Below, in pieces: positions 44,660 through 54,427 of a stretch of 64,000 nt of DNA; within the stretch, counting starts at the first letter, position 1; each line of letters begins with the position of its first letter. The notes under the pieces are model-generated. The model did no database searches. It saw only the letters and a program-made list of their open reading frames with translations, and was not told where the DNA came from. The position numbers and the translations under genes were made by a program. Origin of the DNA: Cognatundibacterium crateris. GTDB taxonomy: Bacteria; Pseudomonadota; Gammaproteobacteria; Burkholderiales; Burkholderiaceae_D. The stretch is taken from assembly GCF_010078235.1 (NCBI RefSeq), contig NZ_JAABOS010000002.1:486388-550387 (forward strand), in the 5' to 3' direction.

Positions 44660-47600
44660 TTAAACCTTCACGCAAATAATCATGTCGATGTAGCGAGGTT
44701 CCCAGTTCGTCTGTGACGATCCGTTGTCAGTGCCACCGGTATGGGAGTGACTAGCGGAGATGCCGTTCATCGTCATTCCTGTCGCTGTCGCAGCTGTCGT
44801 GCCACCTCCGTTGTAAGTCGCATTCCCACCACCAACGCCGTTGATATCGCCGGAATAGTTCGGCATTTGCGTCACAAATGAACCACCTCTGGCGGGGGCA
44901 TGGGCATGTCCAGGGTCATTCAGCCAATGGTTATGGTCGGAGGATTGCCACCCAGTTGTAAAGCCGTGCGTATGCGCTGGAACAACATTATTTATTACCG
45001 GGTTATGAACGCCCCCAACGTTGCCACCTACCCAGTTGACAACGCGAAGAAGTCGGTTATCTGATTTATCTGAAACATCCTGCACCCAACCGGTAGGTGC
45101 AGATGATTGCGCGAACGGCATTCGCGTCCCGGATGGGAAAATCCCCATGTCGTTGGTCAACTGGCTGAGTTTGTTCAGGTTGCCATCGTGCCATAGCTTG
45201 CGCCATGCGCCCCAGCTGCTACCGTTATTTGCCTGGCGAACTGACAGCCCATCACCGAACGAAACCTGCACCGGTGTTCCACCGCCCGCGCTGCCAGATG
45301 ACTCATAGCCAACAACAGTTAATATGTAGCTATAGTTGTTGTTTGCACTGATAGGTGGGTTGTCAACTTTGTTAGATTCTTTGAATTCAATAGTTGCTGC
45401 GAAGTTTTGATAATTGTTTGGTGTCGCAGCATTTGCCCGCACATCCGGAATCAACCACGTCCCTCGATAGCCGCCACTGGCTGACAGACTGCCAGCGACT
45501 TGCATTTTGTCGACACCGTTATCATTGCCCCCCAGTAGCAGACGGCCAGAAGGCGTAAGCGTCATCCATGCTTGTCCGGCAGTTCCCCAGCGCATTCCAA
45601 TGCCATTTTCTTGCATGAACTGCGCGTAACTACCTTTCATGTACTGTATATAACCATTACGCGTCCCGTCGTCATTGACAAATGCGACAAACGCATTGTC
45701 ATTTCTAAGCCGAAGCGCTTCTGTAGCGCTAGACGAGACGGTACCATCAAAGCTTGCCGCGCCCGTATTGCTAATTGACGCTACGTTTTTTCCGCCATTG
45801 CCAACGTTACGGAAAATCCAACCACGACCCGGATCACTCGTCATCGTGAAATAGGTAGCCCAGTCGTTGTTGACTGCCCCATACGTACCGAACGATCCAG
45901 TTTGAGCGAACATAATCCCGTATGACGGCTGAGAGTATGATCCAGTTGTGGCTACTGATGGATATAGATAAACACCCGCCCCTACACCATCTGTTTGATT
46001 AAGCCATAAGCTGCGCATATTAGCAGTACCGCTGCTATCCAGCTGGAGTACAGATAATGGCAAACCCGTAGTCGTGAGAGTTAAGTTGCCATCGTGCCAG
46101 ATTGTGCGCCACGGGTTCCACGCACCGACATCACCATTTTGTGTACGGAACTTTAAAACCCCAGCTGGGTCACCATACGCAGAAACCATTTGGCACTGGT
46201 AATTGCTCGCTCCATTATTGCCAAGTGCGCCCAGCTGGCCGAAGTTAAAGAACGCTCCTGTTACGCCTGAACCCGCCGTGTTGTAGTCAAAGCCGTGTTC
46301 TGAAAACGCACTGTTGATGCTGGTTCCATCATCGGAGTGGTATCGCGTCCGCTTTGAAACAATCGGCACTTGGATGTCGGTGGTTACCTTCACCCATGGT
46401 TTCCAGGTATCCTGCTGTCGGCGGAAGTACATGGAGTCATCATTCCAAGGGAACGCGACTTGCGTATAACGAGTTCCGTAGCCAATCTCAATTGTTCGGT
46501 AATTACCCGAAGCGAAGGGTGGTTTAGTGCCAGTGATGGCACCATCATAGTGATACAGACCTGACGGCTTTGTCACATCGAGATTCAATGCTTGGGTAGC
46601 ACTGGTCAGGTTTGTTCCGGCCACATAGCCTGCCGCATGAAAGTTTGCTCCGCCGTATGTCCTAATCGTCCCCGGCTCAATCGCATAAATGCCTACGTTG
46701 TACGACTCGCTGAACCAGCCTGCGTTACCTGTGGATCTAAACCAGCCGTCTGTACCATTTGTACGCGCCAACCCTCCAAGCGCTGTCGCAGCATCAGCTA
46801 CCGCTACTCTCACACCAGCGTGGAAAATAGTATCGTTAAACCCTTTCAAGTACCAATTTGTACCATCCCACCAACTCTGTACATTGAAGGCATCCGGAGC
46901 CGTATCGCTACGTTGCAAGCCTCGCGCCCTAGCCGCGCTGCCTGAAGCGGTAATGTAGCCAGAGTCATTCGCCAGCTGGCTATTATTTTTCAGGTTCTCG
47001 TTCGTCCAGACAGTTTTCCATGGTGTCCAGCTTGCGCTGTCCGTCTTGTTGCGGAATTGCATTCCTCCGCCGTGAGTGAAAACCTGCTGAACAATCCCTG
47101 TGCTACCCCCACTGACAAATACTGTCATGCCAGTTGAATATCCGTGCATATCGACTACATATTCGCCCGGCGCTATAGCGCTATCTATGCTGGAAATATC
47201 AATAAAAGTAGCTGCTGTCGTTCGGTACCCGACATCATTTAGTAGCTGGCTAACATTTCGCAGATTTCCTGAGTGCCACAGCTCGTACCAACTGTTCCAA
47301 ACCGTGTCGATACCCTTGCGGATCTTCATCTGAGGTAGGCCAAATCCATCATGGCCGGTTCCGCCAAAGGCTAACTGATAAGAAGCCCCACCGCCACCTA
47401 TAGATGCCCCCTGGAATGGTGAGACAGTCATTACTCCAGCGTAGTATCCACCCATGCTGGCGGAAGTTGCTGTGACGAAATCCCAGCGTGTGCTGTATGC
47501 CTGGCCGTTTGGCAAAATCGCGTTTGCATCACGTGCGCCGTCTGTGACAGTTGCGTACCTTGCTGAAGTTGCTGTACCCGCATTACCTGTAATGGCAATT

Positions 47601-49369
47601 GGTGCAGTGCCAGAAAGCTTGCTCGTAAAATCAGCTATCGAGTTACGCCGTAAATAGCCGTCTACACCATTGTTTGTATATACCGAGGATACACCGTGGT
47701 TTTCGTCCAGCTGGGTAGTGTGCAGGCGATTAGCCTGCAGATAACCCTCTGCAGTCCGCTTCGCAATCGATCCATTTGTCGGGGCTTCACTCTCGACCGC
47801 GCCATTTAAAGAAAATGCATTTGCCGCATTTGAGGCTGTCCGTGTAATGACTTGAACCTGCCCAAATGACGTTACCCCGCTTGATACACTCCAGCCTTTT
47901 ACAAAGCTTGCGCTTTGACCGGTATGACCTACAAATACTTCAGATACTTCAACGTTCGGATATCCAAACGTAGAGGCTAATTCGCCAATCCAGATGGCCA
48001 ATTTACCCGCTACGTTACCGAAACGCACATTGAAGGATTTAACCTTTCCCGCACTGATCAATGAAGCCGCACAGTTCAACCAGGTATTTTCGTTCGAACC
48101 AGCGTAAGCGTAGCCAGCTATACCCAGCTCATAGTATCCGCTAGATGTATAGTCATAAATCTTAACGCGCATTATAAGCATCGAATTCAGGTATCCGACC
48201 GGCATAAGGATCTGAATTGCGCCTGTTGCGCTGGCTACTTGGCTTCTGTCTGCCGCCCCTTCAGGTACAGGAATTCGCACGAAGTCACTGCTGGCTAAAG
48301 CTGATAGCTTTACAGCTCCGGACAAGCTAATATCCCCACCAACCTGCAGCGAGTCTATGCCATTGTCGCTAGTGTTTACTGTTACGTTTCCACTATTATT
48401 CACAACAAGTGGAGTTTTTCCGTTCGCTCCTAAGGCGAGAATATGTCCAGATTCAGCCATCAATTGAACGCGTGATCCAGCAATCCCCTGCAAATAGCCT
48501 ACTCGCGCATCATTTGCGCTGTTCCAAAAAGAAAGGAATGACAAATCACCGATTGAACGCAGGGTTTCACCACCAATAGTGGCAACTGTGCCTGTGAATG
48601 TAGGACTTACCTTTTTTGCGTATCCAGCATCATTTGCGAGCTGGCTAACATTTCGCAGATTTCCTGAGTGCCATACAGCCTTCCACTCAGTCCAATTGGT
48701 TGAGTCGCGCTTGTTTCTGTATAGCATACCTCCGTCATATTCGAAGCGTTGTTGTACCGCGCCGGTAGAACCCCCACTGTCAATAATAAGAGATGTTGAT
48801 GATGCCCCATCATATCGCTCCAAATAGTATCCAGGAGAAACAACTGAGTCAGCATCGCGGCGAGCATACTCGCCCTTATATTTGAGATACTGAGGATGTG
48901 GGTTTTGCGCAGACTCATGCGCGCCAACAAGGCTCTGCGCAATTGAAATGCTTGAATCAACAGTGACAGTGACGGCGTTTGCTGGCAATACGGATAAATT
49001 GATGGCGTATGAAACCATCGTAGTAACTTTGTCCGCAATGAACATAATGTTCTTATTTGCAGAGCTGAATACTGCGAACAGTGTATTTCCAGCCCAGAAT
49101 CCAATTTCACCACACCAAAAAGCAGCATTTTCACTTGCGGCGACCTCAGCATGGACTTGGATTTGCGTTGCACTTACACTTCCACCGCCAGAAACTGGCG
49201 ATCGCTTTATTTCATTTTGCAATGCCACTTCTTTTCCGCTCGGATTGTATTGCCCGGTACCAAAACTGATATGGGTAATCGCCAGGGAAACCCCTAAACC
49301 ATTAGCAGTTTTTGTTGCGGCCAACCCAGCTTGAGTAATTGCGGGTTGAAGTGGGATTGAATTCGACAT
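44660..49369 (-). CDS. Tail fibre protein
   Basis: 1569 residues. The N-terminal about 160 residues match the phage tail-collar/fibre attachment domain (QPAITQAGLAATKTANG, ITHISFGTGQYNP). The shaft contains repeated pyocin-knob-like modules with the signature WHSGNLRNVSQL. The C-terminal part has a collar-like entry (RMPFAQSSAPTGW) and HxH metal-binding motifs (AHTHGF, DHNHWL, GHAHAP, SHSHTG) as in receptor-binding tips. It mediates host recognition. The start at 49369 fits the family N-terminus better than 49405. Confidence 0.85.
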   Translation of the reverse strand: MSNSIPLQPAITQAGLAATKTANGLGVSLAITHISFGTGQYNPSGKEVALQNEIKRSPVSGGGSVSATQIQVHAEVAASENAAFWCGEIGFWAGNTLFAVFSSANKNIMFIADKVTTMVSYAINLSVLPANAVTVTVDSSISIAQSLVGAHESAQNPHPQYLKYKGEYARRDADSVVSPGYYLERYDGASSTSLIIDSGGSTGAVQQRFEYDGGMLYRNKRDSTNWTEWKAVWHSGNLRNVSQLANDAGYAKKVSPTFTGTVATIGGETLRSIGDLSFLSFWNSANDARVGYLQGIAGSRVQLMAESGHILALGANGKTPLVVNNSGNVTVNTSDNGIDSLQVGGDISLSGAVKLSALASSDFVRIPVPEGAADRSQVASATGAIQILMPVGYLNSMLIMRVKIYDYTSSGYYELGIAGYAYAGSNENTWLNCAASLISAGKVKSFNVRFGNVAGKLAIWIGELASTFGYPNVEVSEVFVGHTGQSASFVKGWSVSSGVTSFGQVQVITRTASNAANAFSLNGAVESEAPTNGSIAKRTAEGYLQANRLHTTQLDENHGVSSVYTNNGVDGYLRRNSIADFTSKLSGTAPIAITGNAGTATSARYATVTDGARDANAILPNGQAYSTRWDFVTATSASMGGYYAGVMTVSPFQGASIGGGGASYQLAFGGTGHDGFGLPQMKIRKGIDTVWNSWYELWHSGNLRNVSQLLNDVGYRTTAATFIDISSIDSAIAPGEYVVDMHGYSTGMTVFVSGGSTGIVQQVFTHGGGMQFRNKTDSASWTPWKTVWTNENLKNNSQLANDSGYITASGSAARARGLQRSDTAPDAFNVQSWWDGTNWYLKGFNDTIFHAGVRVAVADAATALGGLARTNGTDGWFRSTGNAGWFSESYNVGIYAIEPGTIRTYGGANFHAAGYVAGTNLTSATQALNLDVTKPSGLYHYDGAITGTKPPFASGNYRTIEIGYGTRYTQVAFPWNDDSMYFRRQQDTWKPWVKVTTDIQVPIVSKRTRYHSDDGTSINSAFSEHGFDYNTAGSGVTGAFFNFGQLGALGNNGASNYQCQMVSAYGDPAGVLKFRTQNGDVGAWNPWRTIWHDGNLTLTTTGLPLSVLQLDSSGTANMRSLWLNQTDGVGAGVYLYPSVATTGSYSQPSYGIMFAQTGSFGTYGAVNNDWATYFTMTSDPGRGWIFRNVGNGGKNVASISNTGAASFDGTVSSSATEALRLRNDNAFVAFVNDDGTRNGYIQYMKGSYAQFMQENGIGMRWGTAGQAWMTLTPSGRLLLGGNDNGVDKMQVAGSLSASGGYRGTWLIPDVRANAATPNNYQNFAATIEFKESNKVDNPPISANNNYSYILTVVGYESSGSAGGGTPVQVSFGDGLSVRQANNGSSWGAWRKLWHDGNLNKLSQLTNDMGIFPSGTRMPFAQSSAPTGWVQDVSDKSDNRLLRVVNWVGGNVGGVHNPVINNVVPAHTHGFTTGWQSSDHNHWLNDPGHAHAPARGGSFVTQMPNYSGDINGVGGGNATYNGGGTTAATATGMTMNGISASHSHTGGTDNGSSQTNWEPRYIDMIICVKV
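47244..47278. repeat. 35-bp direct repeat in the fibre gene, copy 1
   Basis: An exact 35-bp match to 48639-48673, in the module encoding NLRNVSQL. The spacing of 1395 bp is a multiple of three. Confidence 0.85.
48639..48673. repeat. 35-bp direct repeat in the fibre gene, copy 2
   Basis: Identical to 47244-47278. Recombination between them would remove 465 codons in frame. Confidence 0.85.
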
Positions 49370-49446
49370 AAAAGAAACGCCTATCCGGATAAGTGATACA
49401 GGCATTTTGAATTAGTCGGGGAGCGCACGCAGCGCCACTTTTCCGT

Positions 49447-49914
49447 TTAGATCGTCATCATCATTCCAAGCTGGAGGTCTGCAAAACGATCTTGCATGTC
49501 CAGTACCTTGCATACCGTTCTTGCATTTTTTACGTGCCACACGATAGAAAGTACCGCTACCTGACCATTGGATGTTTCAGGGGATATCCGGTAGGCTCTC
49601 TTGCCATTTTCATTTACCCCATCTTTTTCAATGCTATTAGTTGGATTGCACCTGGATGCGGCATCCTTAATCGTCAACTTAGAATCACAAATCATCTCGA
49701 AAAAATGTGTGATTGCATCGTTAAAGTCCTCTGGAGCAAAAACTGCATCTCGCTCAGGCAGATCAATATTAGAGATCAAAAAGCAATCTTTGAAGCGGTC
49801 TGACCGGCTTGCAGCCTCTTTGCTGATAACGAGAACATCTGACTCTTCGTCATAATAGGCATACACGGTGCATGGCCTGCCTTGGAATCCACTTATCACA
49901 GCCTGAATATTCAT
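49447..49914 (-). CDS. Hypothetical tail-module protein
   Basis: 155 residues, mixed alpha/beta, beginning MNIQAVISGFQGRPCTVYAY. No recognised family. It overlaps the previous gene by four bases and comes just before the fibre gene. Confidence 0.55.
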   Translation of the reverse strand: MNIQAVISGFQGRPCTVYAYYDEESDVLVISKEAASRSDRFKDCFLISNIDLPERDAVFAPEDFNDAITHFFEMICDSKLTIKDAASRCNPTNSIEKDGVNENGKRAYRISPETSNGQVAVLSIVWHVKNARTVCKVLDMQDRFADLQLGMMMTI

Positions 49915-50651
49915 TTCGTCACCACTACTACGCCAGTATCTTTGTCCAGCAATTTAGATTGAGATGTGACCTGGTATCCAGATGGGTTATTGAAGTCACC
50001 TACCACTCCGCGACCGTCGTGCAACTCTCCATCCCGGGGGAAGTCAAATATCGGGATTGTTTCGCGTAGCGATAAGTCCATCGCCAAAATTGTCAGGTTT
50101 TTCTGCTCTGTTTCAATATTCATCGCAGGGGCATCGATGGTCTCCAACTTCACTGGAAATGGCAAATCAAACCCCGCGAACCGGTACGGAGCAGAAAAAG
50201 TTCTATTTGCCGGATCGGATATGTAAAGGGAAAATTGAGCAGCAATGCTACGCGCAGTTGGCTCATCAGCGGCACAAATGGCAACCTGAGCGCGGCGGTC
50301 TCCCACCATTTGGCGCATCTTAAACACTCGCTCCTTTTTGTCATCAGGAAGAGTTACGTAAACTGGATTTGCATGCTGAATAGAGTAGTCGCCTGTCGCA
50401 GGCATGTAATCCTTTGCAGTAGCAATGATAATTACCGGCAAAAATGGGGAGACGGCGCCGGTACCTGAATTATCATTCTTTCGCCATGATGCCAACATAT
50501 CCTCAACAGCGTCCACCATTCTTGATGGAGCATAGACGATGCTTTTTGATAAGCCTCGGGATACAAACTCACTTAATGCCTTAGTAGTCGGGGATAAGCG
50601 AGAATAAAATCCGGCCATGTAATGCCCAAAACCTACTTTCAACTCGTTCAT
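49911..50651 (-). CDS. Hypothetical tail or head-tail joining protein
   Basis: 246 residues, strand-rich in its second half. The pattern SRMVDAVEDMLASWRKN then FLPVIIIATAKDYMPATGDYS is reminiscent of phage tail terminator or completion proteins, but this is weak. The start at 50651 has AGGGATTGCAT upstream. It is translationally coupled to the gene at 49447. Confidence 0.5.
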   Translation of the reverse strand: MNELKVGFGHYMAGFYSRLSPTTKALSEFVSRGLSKSIVYAPSRMVDAVEDMLASWRKNDNSGTGAVSPFLPVIIIATAKDYMPATGDYSIQHANPVYVTLPDDKKERVFKMRQMVGDRRAQVAICAADEPTARSIAAQFSLYISDPANRTFSAPYRFAGFDLPFPVKLETIDAPAMNIETEQKNLTILAMDLSLRETIPIFDFPRDGELHDGRGVVGDFNNPSGYQVTSQSKLLDKDTGVVVVTK

Positions 50652-50660
50652 ATGCAATCC

Positions 50661-51521
50661 CTATCGAATGAAGCGATTGGTGATACGGTCATTTTCATCA
50701 ACCTTCTTTGCCTTATTTTCACCAGGCACTTCAACCCCAAAGAGCGGAGCATCCTTAAAGTAAGCGATATCACCCATTAACCGGTGCGCACTATTTTTAT
50801 CCACCACGAGCGGGCTAATAGACTCAAACGAAAGTGAATCGAGAGCAACCCCAGCTCCGCGAGATGACGAAATTAGACTGAGGTAATGTTCATTTTCAGC
50901 AGTCAGCTTAGCCACGATATCCAGGGCATTTGCATGCTCGTTATTCAGACTATCAAGGAGCTTTAGCACTCCAATCAATTGCCGGTTGTACTCATCAGCG
51001 ACAAAATTGCCAATATCGTCCAGAGTCATTCCGGACGAACCAACACTATCCAGCGACAATTCATAACCACGATTTGTAGTGAAATTTGGCTCCAAGACAT
51101 AGTCAAATCCATAAAATTCAGGCTTTAACTCATCTATTGCCGAACTAAAACCGCCCGTCTTCCTTGCGAAAAGACGCTGAGCCAAGTTGCCAGAATTTGT
51201 ATCCAGGAATTCAGCCTCATGCTCAATGGTTCCGTCGTCGTATGCTTTTAGGTGTATCGTTACCATGGCTGGCTCAATCGATACATGACGCCCATCTACG
51301 ATGCCACCCTCCGCGGGATTCAATCCGAATTTGATGCGAGGCCAATGCCCGTAGTACCCAAACATATCACGATGCTTTACCTTCTCCTGAGTAGCCCCGC
51401 TATTAATAGCTCGAACTATTGCCGGGATATCGAAATTGCGCTCTTTACCTCTGAATTTCCTTCCGCGATCCTTCAGGTTGTATTTGATAATCCCTGTCTG
51501 GTTAGATGGCTTGCCGCTCAT
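50661..51521 (-). CDS. Hypothetical virion protein, possibly protease-like
   Basis: 286 residues. The segment EKVKHRDMFGYYGHWPRIKFGL, continuing into a strand block and LFARKTGGFSSAI, resembles head-maturation or prohead-associated proteins in some large phages. I cannot confirm catalytic residues. A helix-rich section follows at 165-215. Placement between tail genes does not decide its role. Confidence 0.45.
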   Translation of the reverse strand: MSGKPSNQTGIIKYNLKDRGRKFRGKERNFDIPAIVRAINSGATQEKVKHRDMFGYYGHWPRIKFGLNPAEGGIVDGRHVSIEPAMVTIHLKAYDDGTIEHEAEFLDTNSGNLAQRLFARKTGGFSSAIDELKPEFYGFDYVLEPNFTTNRGYELSLDSVGSSGMTLDDIGNFVADEYNRQLIGVLKLLDSLNNEHANALDIVAKLTAENEHYLSLISSSRGAGVALDSLSFESISPLVVDKNSAHRLMGDIAYFKDAPLFGVEVPGENKAKKVDENDRITNRFIR

Positions 51522-51538
51522 ATATTCACCCTTAAACC

Positions 51539-52192
51539 CTATAAAATTACCGCTGCACAGTCAAAAACCGCCAGGTTGCGCAACTCCACCCCATTTGCAA
51601 ACGCCAGGGATGAAGCACTTCGCTTAAGCACGGTAATGTCGATCACAAACTTCGCCGGAGTTACCGATCGCAATGCCGGCAACACTGTAGAAAAAACCTC
51701 TGATCCACCAATTCCAGCCGCTTGATTGGCGTCACCATCAATAGAAATGCGTATACGACTTGTCAGGTAGTGCGTCGAGTTTGGATCCTCAGATGTGATT
51801 TTTGACCGCGCAACAATGCCCGCTGGGTACTGCTTTAACTTGTCATGCCACATCTGATCGACCACCCACCCATTCGGCCAAATCAACTGCAAGTAAGTTC
51901 GCAGAAAATGCATGCCCCGCTTTGGGTTTCTCGCCTTCCATGCTTTCAGCAGGTACCTCATTGCCGGGTCAATTGAGTTAATCAGTGCCAAGCCCTCGCG
52001 ACTAACATTTCGCTCAATAAGTGCCAGCCTACCCAAGTGCGGCGCGCCAAGCACATTGATGTCGCGCTCGCTGCTGCGCAAATATGACTCAAATATGCCA
52101 ATGAATTGAGCTTTCAGTTCCTCTTCAATAGAGTCAAAATCATTGCTCTTTTTGAGCGGATTTAGACTGACCACATCATGCGAATCGATCAC
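51539..52192 (-). CDS. Baseplate protein, tail protein I-like
   Basis: 217 residues, directly downstream of the baseplate J gene with zero intergenic bases, which is where tail protein I usually lies. The segment RYLLKAWKARNPKRGMHFLRTYLQLIWPN is in keeping with that role. Similarity is limited, so the call is mostly positional. Confidence 0.5.
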   Translation of the reverse strand: MIDSHDVVSLNPLKKSNDFDSIEEELKAQFIGIFESYLRSSERDINVLGAPHLGRLALIERNVSREGLALINSIDPAMRYLLKAWKARNPKRGMHFLRTYLQLIWPNGWVVDQMWHDKLKQYPAGIVARSKITSEDPNSTHYLTSRIRISIDGDANQAAGIGGSEVFSTVLPALRSVTPAKFVIDITVLKRSASSLAFANGVELRNLAVFDCAAVIL

Positions 52193-53626
52193 TTACATAC
52201 CCCATCCATTGAGATTGTAATTTGCCCGAGTGACGTTGATAGTTAGGCTATCCGCCGTCATAAAGCGAAATTGTTCCGGCAGTTGAGCTCCGGCAATCGG
52301 AGCTATATTTACGGTGAAATCAGCACCGTTATCCTGCAGTGCTGGAACCTTTTCCCTTAGCAGCTCATAGACTCGCTTGTACATTGGCATGCTCATTCCT
52401 ATCCTTACAGCCGGCGATGAGGCGCCATACTCTGCAAGCAACACATCCCTGATGCTCTGACGAACCGACTCTGTATCATTGACCCTTGCGACCGATGCAT
52501 TCACGGTTGCAACAACGTTAGAAATAACTGGGGCAACGAATGCCACTTTGAATGAGTCATCGGCATCGATAACAACATTGCGAATCATCTCCTGTATAGC
52601 CGCCCGGGACGAGCCAATCGGCTCTAAAAATGAGATGAACAACGTATTAATGTTGCTTACGTTTGCACCGCGAACCGACTCTTCAACAGACTCATTCCAG
52701 ACAGATAAGAATCTAAGATTTGGAACGTTTCTGCGGATTAAAAAATCAAACTCACCCAGGAATACGGCGCTTGAGTCGTATGCGGCCGGGTATTTACACA
52801 GCTCACGAAGTGTTGGCACGTCCATAGGGTTTGCGCCTGCAACTAAAAGCGCATCCATGGATATCTTTATTTGAGCGTCCTGCGGAGTGTAGGAATACTG
52901 CAGTGAAAATGGACTCCCAGATGGAACTTGGATTTCACCTGACGTTTCACGGACAAGTACCGAATAAACGTCACCGGCCTTTGGCTGATGACCAATCACT
53001 TGATCGTATCCGAGCACAATAAATATCTTCCGGTACTCATCGCATTCAATATTGAATACAGCATCACCACTGGCTACGTTTGTGAACTCTCGAGAGTATC
53101 TGTATTCAGTTCCTCCAGAGTCCTTTAACCTGATCCCGCAGATCGTTTTTCCATCAGTCGAGGCGGGGACTTCGACCTTGTAGAACGGCATAGAAACAGA
53201 AACGGTATGGTCAAAGGTTCGCGTCTGAGCCTGAACGAGCTCTGCGAAACCGTCTGAGCCTGGCGGAACCGTCACTGGCAAATCAACTTCATACAGATTT
53301 CCGCTGGAGTCAATCAATGCCCGTCCACTATTCAGCTGATATGGAGAGCTTGAGCTATTTGAGACCTTCACACGAACACGCGATGGCAGCGACATAGGAA
53401 CCAATCCCTTTAGCGCAGCGTCGGCCAAAACAGTGGCATCGCGAGTTTTACTGAATGGCTCCATCATCCCAATTTCCATTTGCTGGGATAACATCGCCAA
53501 CATTTGAGCCATTGCTGACTGCGCTTGCAAAATTCGCGGATCACCCGCCTGATACAGCGCAGCCACAGAAGGGTACTGCGCTACGGTCGACTCAATAACG
53601 TTCAGAAAATCCTGCTTCGTATGCAT
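52193..53626 (-). CDS. Baseplate J-like wedge protein
   Basis: 477 residues. The N-terminal helical part with LADAALKGLVPMSLPSR is followed by a strand-rich middle and a C-terminal part resembling the gp6/J family (DTESVRQSIRDVLLAEYG, KRVYELLREKVPALQD). Baseplate J forms the wedge ring that triggers sheath contraction. It directly follows the gp25-like gene, as in many myophages. Confidence 0.75.
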   Translation of the reverse strand: MHTKQDFLNVIESTVAQYPSVAALYQAGDPRILQAQSAMAQMLAMLSQQMEIGMMEPFSKTRDATVLADAALKGLVPMSLPSRVRVKVSNSSSSPYQLNSGRALIDSSGNLYEVDLPVTVPPGSDGFAELVQAQTRTFDHTVSVSMPFYKVEVPASTDGKTICGIRLKDSGGTEYRYSREFTNVASGDAVFNIECDEYRKIFIVLGYDQVIGHQPKAGDVYSVLVRETSGEIQVPSGSPFSLQYSYTPQDAQIKISMDALLVAGANPMDVPTLRELCKYPAAYDSSAVFLGEFDFLIRRNVPNLRFLSVWNESVEESVRGANVSNINTLFISFLEPIGSSRAAIQEMIRNVVIDADDSFKVAFVAPVISNVVATVNASVARVNDTESVRQSIRDVLLAEYGASSPAVRIGMSMPMYKRVYELLREKVPALQDNGADFTVNIAPIAGAQLPEQFRFMTADSLTINVTRANYNLNGWGM

Positions 53627-53950
53627 CTATCTACCTCCCACTGTAACGCTCACCCCATCCGATGAAATCATGGATCCAGCAATATCCACTATGAGCAATC
53701 GCTTGTCGGGCTCAATATCTTGGTAATAAATATTAATTGCGCCATTCGGAAGAGCACTCAGAACCGGGATGTCTTGCCGCATTTTTGCAATAAGTGACTG
53801 AGACATACCCGCAGATTCTGGGTACTGCAAAAAAGACTTAACGTCATTCCCGTAATCGGAGCCAAGATACGAGCCAACCGGCGTGGCGAGCCAATGGCGA
53901 ACCATGCCCTGTATGTCTACTGCTGTAATGATCGGCTTTGATGAATTCAT
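53627..53950 (-). CDS. Baseplate wedge protein gp25/W-like
   Basis: 107 residues. The pattern VRHWLATPVGSYLGSDYGND is typical of the gp25/W lysozyme-like baseplate family, here reduced to the common short form. It precedes the J-like gene by no bases. First gene of the baseplate operon after a 477-base gap with a terminator. Confidence 0.65.
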   Translation of the reverse strand: MNSSKPIITAVDIQGMVRHWLATPVGSYLGSDYGNDVKSFLQYPESAGMSQSLIAKMRQDIPVLSALPNGAINIYYQDIEPDKRLLIVDIAGSMISSDGVSVTVGGR

Positions 53951-54007
53951 TCCTCAATTATCATGTGTGCTTTCATACCAAAATTTCCGCGTTTTCCCTG
54001 AAAACAA

Positions 54008-54033
54008 AAAAGCCTGCAACAATGCAGGCTTTT
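54008..54033 (-). terminator. Intrinsic terminator
   Basis: AAAAGCCTGCA and TGCAGGCTTTT form an 11-bp stem with a four-base loop, followed on the - strand by a T-rich run. It would end transcripts coming from 54.4-56 kb before the baseplate operon. Confidence 0.8.
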
Positions 54034-54351
54034 CATTCAGGCTAGGCCATCCAATTCTATTCAGTTCCTAGGTTTTATCCATTCCCTAGGCGATCTCTGG
54101 TTTATGTAACTAGCCGTACTCCAGCTGAATCGGTCTCGCAATATGCTCCGTTTCAGCAATACAGAGTTCCGGCCTGTTCCAATAATGCATATAGCTAAAC
54201 AAGAGACCTTCAATTATTGCCGGGGAGAAGGCAACAATCAAAAAAAACCTCATCACTAATCTAAGCATTCATATCCTAAAAAAAATTTGCACGAATTAGG
54301 CTAGCCCCGAGTTACTAAGACCTTCGCACTGCTCCTCTTGACCCCAGATTT

Positions 54352-54412
54352 ACCATGCAAGCTCATGGTGGAATATCACCTGCTTTCGCAGCCCTCGATC
54401 CGAGTACGAGGG
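54352..54412 (-). other. Three adjacent hairpins
   Basis: On the - strand: CCCTCG/CGAGGG with a nine-base loop, CTGC-GAAA-GCAG (a GNRA tetraloop) and ACCATG/CATGGT with a six-base loop, all within 61 bases and just after the stop of the gene at 54428. It could be part of a structured 3' RNA. It does not fit a tRNA. Confidence 0.5.
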
Positions 54413-54427
54413 GATTACCAACAAATT

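Larger units (their letters stand above)
53951..54427. other. Gap without genes: terminator plus structured segment
   Basis: No convincing reading frame was found. A short - strand frame beginning at 54267 meets a stop after nine codons in a T run. The gap holds an intrinsic terminator near 54008-54033 and three adjacent hairpins near 54352-54412. Two CCTAGG sites near 54066-54090 are also seen. Confidence 0.6.

Noticed and set aside
54110-54267. Small - strand membrane protein
   Set aside because: The frame from the ATG at 54267 meets a stop after nine codons because of a seven-T run.
54352-54412. tRNA
   Set aside because: Three arms are present but loop lengths, order and conserved bases do not fit a tRNA, and no acceptor stem is found.
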